DNA of 64,000 bases from Psettodes erumei (Eukaryota > Chordata > Actinopteri > Pleuronectiformes > Psettodidae): contig JAFBJZ010000420.1 of the NCBI GenBank assembly GCA_016785225.1, forward strand, positions 310,001-374,000. Direction: 5' to 3'. Numbering within the stretch: position 1 is the stretch's first letter; each line of letters opens with the position of its first letter. The notes below the pieces were generated by a model. That model did not search any database. It had not been told where the DNA came from and saw only the letters and a program-made list of their open reading frames with translations. A program made the position numbers and the translations under genes. This document shows positions 13,192 through 24,368 of the stretch, piece by piece.

Positions 13192-14697
13192 TTTTTGACG
13201 GTCCATTTGAGTCATCATTTATAAAGCCTTTTTAAAGGGATTCTTATTAGAAAGAACTGTGGAGACATTAGGGACTCCAGTGTGGAATGGGCATATCTGA
13301 AATGCTAAGATAAATCATGACATCCCAATATGTTGATGGTTGATGATCTTGCTGTAATACCACAAGTGAGGGTCAGGTTGGGGAGGGGGTATAAGTAAAA
13401 GAGAAATCAAAGAGGCTCCTAACACTGCTCTATATTCTTTTGTTACTGTGGCTTGCCCAGACAAGAATTTAATGCTTGTGATTCCAGAGGTTTTCTGTGC
13501 CAACTGTCGGTGTCAGGAGGGTTCCATGTGACAAGTCCAATAACAGCTCTGCACTCACCTGTCCCTCTGTCCAGTGACATTCATGTCAAGTTCCAACAAA
13601 CACATCAGGGCCTGGTTTAATAATGCAGGTGATGACCTCATGAAACCCTAGTGCTTCTACATTTACAGGAGGCAAGGAGAAGGTTAGATTAACATTAAAT
13701 CACGAAGCTACATATAGCTAGCATAGACAAAATCTGAGTTTTAGTAGAGTTTTAAGTTAGTGATAATACCTCTGACCATAATATTCATATAATAACAGAT
13801 ATGAAAGTACCCCCTCTACTGACATAATGAGAGGAGCTAAATTTAATTCACTTATTTTTCTGTACTCTGAAGTAAAAGAGAGCAGCATTTTCTTGGTGCA
13901 GCAGAGACTTTAATAAACACAATCAACCATGCGCATGAGGTAATATCCAAATGGATTTTTTGCAGACTATTGAATTGCTTAATTTATTAATGAAAATCTA
14001 TGTTTACAGATGGAATATCTGAACTGGAGCCAAAATCCTTATTCCTGGTAATGTTATTTGTTCTACTGGGTGCATTCGAAAAACTATGAATTTCTTTCTG
14101 ACCAACCTTTATGTGTAAGCATTCATGTACTCTCACACCAGGCCAACATCTTATTCACAACCTCTTTTTGCAAGACCATCAAAATTCATGTTGTGAGCTG
14201 CAGTTCCCATATTATTCCATGCCTTTCTTCAGCAACCCCATACCCATAACATCTTTATCATAAATATAACAAGAACTCACAGAATGTATTTGTATAACTC
14301 TGCATGTGGCAAGACAAAGTGGAGACTAGCCGTTAGTATTTCTTTCCATACAGATGCAGTCATGTGAAAAGTCATCTCAGTTTGCTTTTGGCTCCTCATA
14401 CCAGGTGGTGCATAACATCTGCAATGTTTTGCAGGAGGGGTTAAATAAAATCTTAAATAATTAGTTGCACTCAGACCTTGTTACATGACTGGCATTTTAC
14501 TGTTTAAGTGGAAGGCAAAACACTGTTTCCAACTAAAACCGCTTACTGTGTTAAAAGCTGCAGAATATAGGCTAACCTATTCTAATCCTACAGTTTTAAA
14601 ACTGGAAAGTAGTTAAAGACAAAGGGATTGATATTCTACTTTTGCCCTTGAGTGAGAGAAAGAGGGAGGGAGAGAAGGCAGAGTGAGTGCATGTATG

Positions 14698-14731
<34 letters not shown>

Positions 14732-16111
14732 TGTGACAGAGACAGAGAGTGAGGGAGAGTGACAGAGAGATAATCTCTTTTGTATTTTTGATCCCTAAAT
14801 GTGGTGGTTGTGTTCCCTTATCCCAGCTACTTAGTTTCTGCAGCACATAAGTGATGCCATGCACTTAGGCTGTGAAAAGCAGGTCAATATGACCACTGAG
14901 AGAAAACCACATATGCATCACATGGATAGCCTTGGGATTATTCCTCACAAAATGTCTTAATTCCTCTGTTCACTAATGATCCAGGGAAAATGCCCTCTAA
15001 TCTCCATTCCATTAATTAAAAAGAGCATGAGCCCATGGAAAACCTCACCATCTGCTGCAGTTTCATTCCTGCAGACAGATTGTGTTTTCAGTTTTTAACC
15101 AGGGAACTGGGTTTTTCAGAGCAAACGGGTGGAGTGTTCATTGAGGTGGATGGTAAACAAATACAACTGCTCTTTATTGAGTATAAATTCACTGGAATAT
15201 GCTGAAAAGGGTGTTTTTAAACAGGAGCGATGCTTGCCAGGATACTGTGATAATGTCTGGGAATTTGAACTGCATCCTGAGGACAATTTTACAATTTACT
15301 GACATACTATTTCGAGACTCCATAGTCCCTTTATTGTAAGTTTATAGTAACTGTGTCCATGTTCTTAGATGAAAATACTGGAATTCATTCCCTGTATTCC
15401 TCTAAAGGACTGCTATAATTCTCTTTAGGTCTCTCAAACTGGTTTGAGATGAGGCTCCCTCCTTACTCTATTTGATAAAGGTTCAACTGAAAAAAAATTC
15501 CATAACATAGTTTAATGGATTTTCATAGTGATTTACACATTCCAGTGTGCCACGACAATGAGTTTATTTTTTTAAGTTTCTTATTGAATAATTTCATTTC
15601 AAATCAGTCGAGCATTTCAAACAAATCCACCTTGATTAAGAATTAAAAGTCTGTAACTTTAGAGTTAGAGTGAATATGCCGCAGGAGGATTTGTTTCGAT
15701 CCGATTATCCTCAAGTGGATATTAGTTCGAAGTGATGAACCGCTCCTGTAAGAAAAATCAAGGACGTTTGACCTGCGGTCAAAGCCCACAGACTATGACA
15801 TGAATTTGATCGGGCTAGTAGGCAGGAAAGATTATCCGAGCAGATGTCGTTTCCCCTCCATTGGAATAGTAGGGCCAATAACAAACACACGCACACACAG
15901 ACACACAAAGCGCACCACTAATCTGAGATAGGCTAGTAGCCCTTGCACATCCCTTTCTCTCCCCTCTCTTTCCTCTCATGCAGACAGTCGCTGCTCCAGT
16001 CAGACCAAAGTCAAGTTTTTTTTCCAGACTGTATTCTGCTTTTATCATTTCATGTGAGTACACTGGCGACATAGTCTTCGGTGTGAGTTGCGGCATTGAT
16101 TCAGCCTACAG
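13192..16111. other. Non-coding DNA and upstream region of variable exon 1
   Basis: No coding exon is recognisable. It holds a (GT)n microsatellite at 14701-14729 followed by GA-rich sequence. The last 400 bp should contain the promoter and 5' UTR of the first variable exon: an inverted CCAAT (ATTGG) and a CCAAT lie at about 15859-15876, and a pyrimidine-rich tract at about 15950-15975. I could not pick out the conserved promoter element (CSE/CGCT box) known from mammalian protocadherin promoters. Confidence 0.45.
14701..14729 (+). repeat. (GT)n microsatellite
   Basis: Fourteen uninterrupted GT units, then GA-rich sequence. Minus-strand HTHTHT-type frames over it are artefacts. Confidence 0.95.
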
Positions 16112-18640
16112 ATGGACACACAAGGGGCGAAGAGAAGACTCTGTGGGAAATGGCATGTAGTGTGCCGTTTTGCGTTGTTCACTTGTTTCTTGGATGCAGT
16201 CTGTGGACAGATTCGCTACTCAATCCCAGAGGAGCTGGAGCATGGAGCTTTTGTTGGCAACATTGCAGAGGACTTGGGCTTGGATGTGGACAAACTCTCG
16301 GCGCGCAGATTCCGAATAGTCTCAGGTGCCAAGAAGCAATATGTGGAAGTAAATTTAGAAAATGGTGTTTTGTTTGTCAATGAACGAATTGATCGTGAAG
16401 AACTCTGCGAGCAGAGTTTATCCTGTTCTTTCCACTTGCAAGTAGTCATAGAAAACCCTCTAGAGCTTTACAGGGTAGAAATAGACATTTTGGATGTGAA
16501 CGATAACTCTCCTAGTTTTCCGTGGACCGAATTTAACCTGGACATATCGGAGTCTGCTGCGCCAGGATCCCGTTTCCCACTTGAGAGCGCACAGGACTTA
16601 GACGTCGGATCTAACTCGCTCCGCACCTATCTGCTGAGTGTAAATGACCATTTCCTTTTGGATATACAGACGCGCAGTGATGGCAGTAAATTTGCAGAAC
16701 TCGTCCTACAAACCCCACTGGACAGAGAGCAGCAAAGTGCGCATCAAATGGTCCTGACGGCGGTGGACGGTGGCGCGCCTGAGAGATCCGGCACTGCGCA
16801 AATTGACATTACCGTTTTGGACGCAAACGACAACGCGCCTGTGTTTGATCAGTCGTTTTACAGGGTGAGACTGGCTGAAAATGCACCCAAAGGCACAGTT
16901 GTCATAAAACTCAATGCGTCTGATTTAGACGAGGGTCCCAATGCTGACATCACCTACTCTTTCAGTGGCCACGCTCCCATCAAGGTGCGACAGCTTTTCA
17001 GCGTGGACTCGCGCACCGGAGAAATCAAAGTCAAAGGAGTGATAGATTATGAAAAGGCCAGGATGCACGAAATTTATGTCCAGGCTAAAGATAAAGGTCC
17101 CTCCGCTGTAGCAGTTCACTGCAAAGTACTGGTGAACGTTTTGGATAAAAATGACAACCTTCCAGAGGTGATCTTGACATCAGTGTCCACACCTGTGCAG
17201 GAGGACGCGCCCCCGGGAACGGTGATCGCCGTCATCAGTGTAATGGACAAAGACTCAGGTGAAAACGGGAATGTTGACTGTGAGATTCCCCATCAGATTC
17301 CATTTCAGCTTCACTCGTCCTTTAAGAATTACTATACACTTGTAACTTCTGACTTTCTGGACAGAGAGACAGTCGCAGAGTATAACATCACCCTCACTGC
17401 CCGAGATATGGGGTCACCACCTTTATTCACCCGCAAAACTATTTTAGTCCAAGTGTCTGATGTGAATGATAACGCGCCTCACTTCAAACAGCCCTCATAC
17501 ACTGTGTATTTGACTGAGAATAACGCGCCAGGGGCATCCATTTGCTCGTTAACTGCACTGGATCCAGATTCGGGTCAAAACGCATACCTCTCCTATTCTA
17601 TATTGGAGGGGGGTATACAGGGGATGCCGGTGTCCACATATGTGTCCATAAACTCAGACAACGGGAACATTTACGCGCTGCGATCCTTTGACCACGAACA
17701 ACTTAAAAACTTTCAGATCACGGTTCAAGCTCAAGACGCCGGTTTTCCGCCACTAAACAACAACGTTTCGGTGAACATCTTTATTTTGGATCAAAACGAC
17801 AATGCACCTGTGATTGTGTCACCGGTTCCGCAAAACGGAACGGCACCCGGCGAGGCAGTGCCCAGATCAGCTGACCCCGGTTACCTTGTCACCAAAATTA
17901 GCGCAGCCGATGCAGACGCGGGTCAAAACTCGCGTCTCTTCTATCAAATGCTCCAAGCAACGGACCCGAGCTTGTTCAACATTGCTCTGTACACAGGCGA
18001 AATCAGGACGATACGGCAGTTGATGGAGAACGATCCCACGAGGCACAGACTGGTCATTCTGGTGAAGGACAATGGTCAGCCACCCCTCTCGGCCACGGTT
18101 TCCATCATTCTGTCAGTAGTTGACAGCCTGCCAGATTCGCAGCCCGATTTGGATGACCTGTCACAAAGCCCACATCACAGCTCTAACTTCACCCTGTACT
18201 TAATCGTGTCTCTGGGCGCAATCTCCTTCACATTTCTGGTGGCTATTATTGTCCTGGTTGCAGTACGGCGACTGAAGGGCAGGTCGTCCGACAGAGAGTC
18301 CAACTTCCCCTCCATCAGCGGGTGTAGCTGCTGCTCCCGCTCAGACGCAACCACCGCCACCACAGAGGTGTTCAAAAAGTCCAACTTAAACGTCAGGATG
18401 TCCTCAGGCGCGCCCGGCTGCGCAGAGGCAAACAGCAATGGCGCGCTTCCGCAAGTCTACTGCTACAAGATGTGCCTCACACCGGAATCGTCTAAGAGTG
18501 ACTTCATGTTCCTCAAGCCCTGCAGTCCGGTAATGTCAGTCCAACAAAATAACTCCAAGAGCACAGACTACCTGACTTCTGGCTGGAGCACACTGGACCA
18601 TAATGAGCTGACCAACAACAGAGCAGCAACGCCAAACGAG
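16112..18640 (+). CDS. Clustered protocadherin variable exon 1
   Basis: This single large exon encodes the extracellular, membrane and proximal cytoplasmic part (843 residues) of a clustered protocadherin, a neuronal homophilic adhesion receptor. After a signal peptide (about 1-32, cut before QIRYS) come six cadherin repeats, with calcium-binding linkers DVNDNSP (128-134), DANDNAP (238-244), DKNDNLP (345-351), DVNDNAP (450-456) and DQNDNAP (560-566). EC1 has the Cys-X5-Cys loop (C99-C105) of clustered protocadherins. A membrane helix lies at about 694-718. The tail carries YCYKMCLT (783-790) and SDFMFLKPCSP (796-806), as in alpha/gamma variable tails. The frame is intact and stops soon after the exon if unspliced, but a phase-0 donor GAG|GTAGGC follows residue 843. 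Two acceptors fit that phase: the local set at 19709 and the alpha set at 43479. The isoform class (alpha-like or a separate subcluster) is uncertain. Confidence 0.93.
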
Positions 18641-19708
18641 GTAGGCCTGGCAAAGCTGCTCAAATGTAACACATAAATCATCACAACACAAGGGTCATTT
18701 CTCCTATTACATTTACCCCAAACTACAACCACTCAGTCATACCTGCTACTAGTTGCCCTGCTTTCTCACTTTTTAGAGATGCCAGAAAAGATCAGGGAAA
18801 TGTCAAAATGCATTTTACACAGGGGGTCAACCTACCACAATTTATCATGACTTACACTTTAAATCATTTTTGCTTTAAAAGTGGTTCTGTATGAAGGGAT
18901 GCTTAACTGTAAAATGTTATATTAACTGAATGTGTGAAGAATAATCAAACGATCATCACAGACATGCTATTAAATCTATTTCAACACTAGGGTAAAGACA
19001 ACAGAAAGGTATGGTTTCACATTTCTCGAAGAAATCAAGTGGAAAATGCAGTTTCACCCAACTCACTTGTTGTGACAACATCCCCTGCAGTCTGGGCAGG
19101 TTATCACTATGTCACACTGTGTGACACAGGCATAAAAGGGATGAAAGAGATACACATTCCTATCACAGACTGGCGGTTGCGTCTTGATCTTAACTCTGCG
19201 ACATGATGCTCTCGTCACCAGCATCAGTCTACCCATCAATATTAAAACTCACTTTAGTCCCATAGGCAGGTTAGCTGCTAACTCATTTAGCATTTTTTTA
19301 GGAGATGTGACATTGCTCTCAGGCATTATAATGTTGCACTAGAGAGCCTTTCATGTTATTTGTCTGTAAGTAAATGCATTAAGGGTCCGATTTGTTTTAG
19401 TAGTCTGGTAAAAACAGAAATCATAAACTTCTTGTTTCCATGTTGTTTAACTAAAAGTTAATTTTTGTTAGATTTTTCTTTCCATGGAACATTCTCACTG
19501 CGCTTTTAATATGAACCACAGACAAAAAGGTGTCATGACTTTTTGTCTATTATGACTGATACTGACTTTGACCATATACAGTACATCACATATCTGATGC
19601 CTTTAGCTTTGCTATTATACCAGTTTGTACATGACTGAATCCAGACATAAATGAATAGCAATTGTCCTACTTGACCTGATCACTAAGGTTTTTGTTTCAA
19701 CTGTGCAG
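18641..19708 (+). other. Intron between variable exon 1 and the local constant exons
   Basis: About 1.07 kb of AT-rich non-coding DNA between donor GAG|GTAGGC and acceptor CTGTGCAG|CCAAAG. If the donor is not used, translation would add eleven residues and stop at 18674-18676, giving a tail without a constant domain. Nothing else recognised. Confidence 0.55.
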
Positions 19709-19770
19709 CCAAAGTATTCAAATAAGGACTGGACATGGACCAAGAATCAGCGCAACTCAGCATACAAGAG
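19709..19770 (+). CDS. Extra constant exon 1 of the protocadherin cluster
   Basis: A 62-bp exon between acceptor TGTGCAG and donor AAGAG|GTGAAT, entered in phase 0 and left with two bases of a codon. It encodes PKYSNKDWTWTKNQRNSAYK plus part of Arg. This aligns with the first alpha constant exon at 43479 (PKAPNADWRYSASLRAG), with shared PK, N and DW and similar nucleotides (CCAAA...AAAT...GACTGG). It also recalls the gamma start (NTDWRF). It is too short to stand out as an open frame. The call rests on splice sites, phase and the DW motif, and on the two following exons that continue in frame. It is probably joined to the variable exon at 16112, ahead of the alpha set. Confidence 0.8.
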
Positions 19771-19853
19771 GTGAATAATTCTGTCAGTTATCGTGTAAAA
19801 TATCTGCAGAAATGTATATAAGATACTCATGCTGCCTTTTTTTATCTTTCTAG

Positions 19854-19966
19854 GTATAGTTCAGCAAATATGGAGGGCACTCTTTCACGGCAACAAAAAT
19901 ATGATGGGGATGGATTTTCCTGCTCTGTGGCACCACAGTACTGGACCTGGGGAAACCATATGAATG
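19854..19966 (+). CDS. Extra constant exon 2 of the protocadherin cluster
   Basis: A 113-bp exon after a good polypyrimidine tract (TTTTTTTATCTTTCTAG), ending at ATG|GTAGGT. One base completes the Arg codon from the previous exon, 37 codons follow, and one base is left over: the same phases as the second alpha constant exon. It encodes YSSANMEGTLSRQ... and ...CSVAPQYWTWGNHMN. The aromatic/Trp block QYWTWGNHM occupies the place of QNWPTVSSA in alpha and of TWPNNQFDTEM in gamma. It is longer than the alpha exon (86 bp). No known functional motif beyond that. Confidence 0.78.
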
Positions 19967-20302
19967 GTAGGTGGAGGCAGCTGTGCAATCTGGGCTCGTT
20001 ATTGTTCACATGAAAGAAGATGTGGGGAGGGGATCTTAGTGTGTCTCTGCTTAAGGATTTAGTCTGAAATATAAAATGGTAAACCCAAAAGCAGATAACA
20101 CCAGGCCCCAAAACTGGGGAGGATTTCAACGCATCAACATGAGAACTACTTAAGCCCCCGCAAGAGGTGTTTTTGCAAAAAAAAGAAATTAAAAAGATGC
20201 CTTTAAAACCACCTTATTCAGATCAAGTATACTGTATGCAAATGTGAGTTCTTTGCAGAAATAATCTCCTGATACAAACTGTAATTTATGCGCATTTTAC
20301 AG

Positions 20303-20574
20303 AATGCAAGATGTCTCTTCAAGAGGGAGCGGTTCCGAATTACTCATGGACTCCAAAGTACACCCAGCCCCATTCTGAACCACCAGACTACCAGCACAAT
20401 GTATACATTCCTGGCACCACATCTGGGTACAGCACCATGAAGCTGGCACCCAGAGGAGAGCTGGATGTGTACAACACCTTCTCTACATTTGGAAAGAAAA
20501 AGAGATTGATCTCAAACTATGATCAGTCTTTTGACAATGGCGATGGTCTCATAAGCAATGCTATGTTTAAATGA
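20303..20574 (+). CDS. Extra constant exon 3, C-terminus with NVYIPG and FSTFGKKKR motifs
   Basis: This terminal coding exon follows acceptor GCGCATTTTACAG and is entered with two bases, matching the previous exon (GAA, Glu). It encodes 89 further residues to a TGA. Visible motifs are NYSWTPKYTQP, PPDYQHNVYIPGT, then DVYNTFSTFGKKKR and a short acidic/polar end, NGDGLISNAMFK. PDYxxNVYIPG is a hallmark of the gamma constant region. FSTFGK close to the C-terminus is known from non-clustered delta-2 protocadherins such as PCDH10. The full local constant region is about 148 residues, close to the 152 of the alpha set, but it lacks the alpha poly-Lys end. Joined to the exon at 16112 it would give a receptor of about 991 residues. 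It may be the constant end of an old subcluster (delta/epsilon-type names have been used in fishes); that assignment is inference. Confidence 0.85.
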
Positions 20575-21438
20575 TACACCAACTATGCTGCATATTATGT
20601 GTTTGATGCATATGCCATTAACCAGTTCTACTAATGATAACTATAAACTGCTTCTAAAGTGCAATATCTGCTCTTGGAGGCTGACAGACTATAGTTCTCA
20701 TTTTCCAGTGGAATTCAATACCACTCCTTGAACAAGTTTATTTTTGTAAATACTGAAAAGAAATAGGTCTATATCGAGTTATGGTGGGTTCAAAGATGTA
20801 CATCATGAAGTCTGGCCTTTTAAGACTTTAAAGCAATGTGGTCTAGTTTGAAAGCAGTGAAGTGGAATGCTAGGAAAAAGTTTTTTTTTCTTTCTCAGCA
20901 GCAGCGAACTCAGGTAAATGGAATTTGATCTGTTCGAAGGCTGCTTGCTCTCAGTAAGGTTATGGTGAATGTCTAACTCTAAATAGGTTCATGATTTCAG
21001 CAGTTTAGAGTCTATAGAATCTAAAGTGTAGAAATATATTACATAAAGAGTTCACAAAGGTTGTCCATAGTCCATCATCAAATCCATCTGATTAAGAAAA
21101 CTACATCAGAAATAAGGAGGGTATCCTGTACATCTTGCATCAGCAACTGTCACAGCTGTGATTTGACTGCTTGTAGCCCATTGCAGTGACACATCTGACT
21201 GTTGATGTCATTTAGAGGGGCAATAATGCAGGTGAAATGATGTTGAACCTGAAACATTACAGCAAATAATACACATCTCTTGGCCCATCATATTGTTTGA
21301 TCACCAACATAATTCAATTACTGGTTATTCACATTCCACAACTGTACAAATTATCATTGGGTGTGCTTTATATAGCTACAGATTTTAATCTATTAATCAC
21401 TCTGTATATATTCTATTGATAGACATATTGTCAATAAA
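20575..21438 (+). other. Probable 3' UTR of the local protocadherin transcript, with poly(A) signal
   Basis: Non-coding AT-rich sequence follows the TGA. An AATAAA at 21433-21438 (in TCAATAAATCTGAAC), 860 bp downstream, is the first well-placed poly(A) signal I see. A signal here would allow short transcripts that end before the rest of the cluster. Confidence 0.45.
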
Positions 21439-23339
21439 TCTGAACTAAACTCTGTAACTGTAGTAGGTTTTTTTTGACAGAACAGCCATATTGTTACTTA
21501 TGTGGCTCTGAAAAAGTGACAAAATCTGTCACATCAATTAAAATACGAAAAGAAAGTTGTAACTACGAGGCTTTGTACCTTTTTCATTATCAAAAGATGA
21601 CACTGAGGATTTTTTTTGTATTGGGGTATAGCAGAATAACAAAATTAATGTAATGTAATGTAAAATCTATGGTTGAGTTTGCACAGACCTACAAGCTCAA
21701 ATGTGATGGCACTGGGAACACAATGCAACTGGCTGTCAGAAAACACAAAACTAAAAAAATAAATTTACGAATTCCTTTTGTGCACTGATGCTGGTATTGA
21801 GATTTGACTCCACAGGGGTCAGAGGTGTGAGGCATGGAGTCATATTTGGCGATGCCTTTGTCATCTTCACTGCCCAACCTGACCCATTATTCCCCCATTA
21901 CCCTGCCTAGATAGAATCAGGCAAAATAACTAATCTCTCCCTCTAAAACTAGAAGTCCAAAGCAATAGCCCACTTATCCTCACTCTATGACACGGGCATC
22001 TGTGGTGGAGAAAAAGCTGTTATTATTATCATTTTATGCCTTACTGTATGGCTCAGCATGTCATTTAACCTTTTCTCTTGAAATTCTGGTCAGTAAACCC
22101 AGGGTTTTAAACCACTACTGTGGGGATTATCCCCAAGATCCATTGCCTCTAACTGAGCCATTGCAGACCAGTGGGTTAATCTTGGACTTGGACCTGACTG
22201 CCTCACTGAATTACTAATGTTAAAAGAATTGAATGCCAGGGGCCAGTTTCAGATTTATTCTGAACTCTCCGAACATTGGGTGAGATGGATAGAAAGAAAA
22301 CCTGAAGTAATTTCCCTGTTTAGAGACTACTATTTAGAGACTACCAGGAATGGCTAAACAAATCCAGATAAAACCACACCTATATCCTGCCAAAAATGAT
22401 CATAATATTTATAATATGATCAAGCCATGATTTATCTTTGACAGTATCACACCCAGCACCAACAATAGCCAGACTAAGCAGTCATTAGCATCTGGTGTGC
22501 TATAGACAGAAACACACAGCATATGCCCTGCTTCTGTGCCATGTTAAAGCTGTTCAGAGCCCAGTATGTGTCAGTTTATTTCTCCTTATCTCTCTCTATT
22601 CTCACCTACCAATCCATGGCATCCATAAATCTGGCTGAGTGGAGGAGCTTCTCTGTTATTTCCACTAGAGGGGGCCTTTCCCTCACAGATAACCTCTTGT
22701 GTAGAAACTGACGTCTCTTTATTGCATAGTATGTGTGCATGGAATGAATGTTGGATTTCACCATAATATTGTCTTGTTTCACCACTTTTCGTCAGGCAAG
22801 TTATAGTGCATGTATATATTCAATAAAATTAGTTTTGCATCTACATTTGTACAACTGTACAGAATATGATGAATAGGATTAACTTGATAGCTTAACTTAA
22901 CAGGCTGGAATTGCTATGTACACTCACATATTGGGAATAGAGTAAAAGCACAGCCACACAATTTGCACAGATTCCTGATCAGTCCTCTCTCTCCTCCTTT
23001 ATAAACAGGTGGTGTTTAGTGCTTTACAGCATGGAAGTCCTGGTACAGCCTTTGTCTTTGTTACTTGTTTTATTAACACATGGATAAGAATGCCCCCTGG
23101 AAATATCAGACCTTGAACAGCCAACAAGCAGAAGGGATACACAATTATACATACAATATTATTATATAAATCTAATTTGAGGGTAAATTTAAAAAACAAC
23201 AACTAAACAACCCCTATAAAATATATTATTTTTCACATGTGGTCATTAAGCTGCTATATATTTCTGGTTGCATTCAGAACATTAACCAGGGCGGGGTAAG
23301 GTGTTATTGTCTTGTCCCTTTTCAAAACATTTCTTGTAT

Positions 23340-23401
<62 letters not shown>

Positions 23402-24368
23402 TTAATGTGCAGGGGATGAAGTCCAGAGCTCCCTGTACTTCTCAGACTTATCACTGGATGGAGCTAAAAGACAAGGGTGTTAAGGACTGTCCTCACTTGT
23501 GTCAGTTCACAGCCAAACCTATTCAAATATACACAACGAATAAAGGCTACATAGGCCATTCATGCATGGGTTATAAAACTAATAATAATAATAATAGTAA
23601 GAAGAAGAAGAAGAAGATGATGATGAATAGGTTAGTCATTCGCTCTATTATAATTTATATAAATTAACACATTACATTTAAAGGGACCACTGTTATTACT
23701 GTCATTATAATAACCAGCCTGACAGTGCTTAAATACAAGAAATGTCTATACAATTGTTCCTGGTCTTTTTCTCTGCCCCCCTTGCTCCTCTTCTTTTTCC
23801 TCTCTCTCTTCTTCTTCTTCAACAAGTAGATTCTAGAAATAGCATGTCTGGTTAGTTCGAAGATTTTTTTTGCAGAAGTTGAAGAGTTTGAAAGTAACAT
23901 ACTGTTATTGCACAGTCAAAAAACACTTTACTATAAATACAGCCCCCACAAATTGAATGTCTTGTACTTAATTATGAACAAAAGATGGAAAAAATAATAG
24001 TAATGTCTTTGAATCACATAGAAAGAAAAAAATAGTTTATCCATCATTTTGCATTTGTATAATACTCCCTCTACACAGCACATAACTATCTATTTTAGAA
24101 CAATTCTGCACCCAGACATGTGGAAAATGTGCACCCTTTCGTTTGAGTGAGGCCACCCTATGCAGGCTACACAGATGCTGCGTACGCCCCTGCAGAGCAT
24201 TGCTGCGAGAGCCCAGCTCCTCCAGCGGTACTGTACTGTATATGGCCTACTGCAGCTACAGCTCCAACGCGTGGAGGCAAGAATGACACCGGCGCCCCCG
24301 ACCATCAAGACATCCCGAGCGTAAGGACGGATCTGATTCATTTCGATCTTTTTAAAAATACCATAACG
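21439..24368. other. Non-coding DNA and upstream region of variable exon 2
   Basis: No gene recognised. It holds a long (GT)n tract at 23343-23398 and a mixed AAT/AAG/ATG trinucleotide tract at about 23578-23628. From about 24147 on, the sequence is CpG-rich and open in the frame of the following exon. This stretch is more likely promoter and 5' UTR, because the ATG at 24369 sits directly before a signal peptide. GGCGCCCCCG at 24291-24300 is a partial CTCF-type core about 70 bp before the start. Confidence 0.5.
23343..23398 (+). repeat. Long (GT)n microsatellite
   Basis: About 28 uninterrupted GT units, the longest dinucleotide tract in the window. Frames reading VCVCVC or HTHTHT across it are artefacts. 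Confidence 0.97.

Noticed and set aside
22665..22682. CTCF site CCACTAGAGGGGGCC
   Set aside because: One extra G puts the CCA and GGC halves out of register, so the match to the consensus is poor.
24147..24368. N-terminal extension of variable exon 2 to an upstream ATG
   Set aside because: It would bury the signal peptide behind 74 residues. The ATG at 24369 has a better Kozak context and directly precedes the hydrophobic segment.
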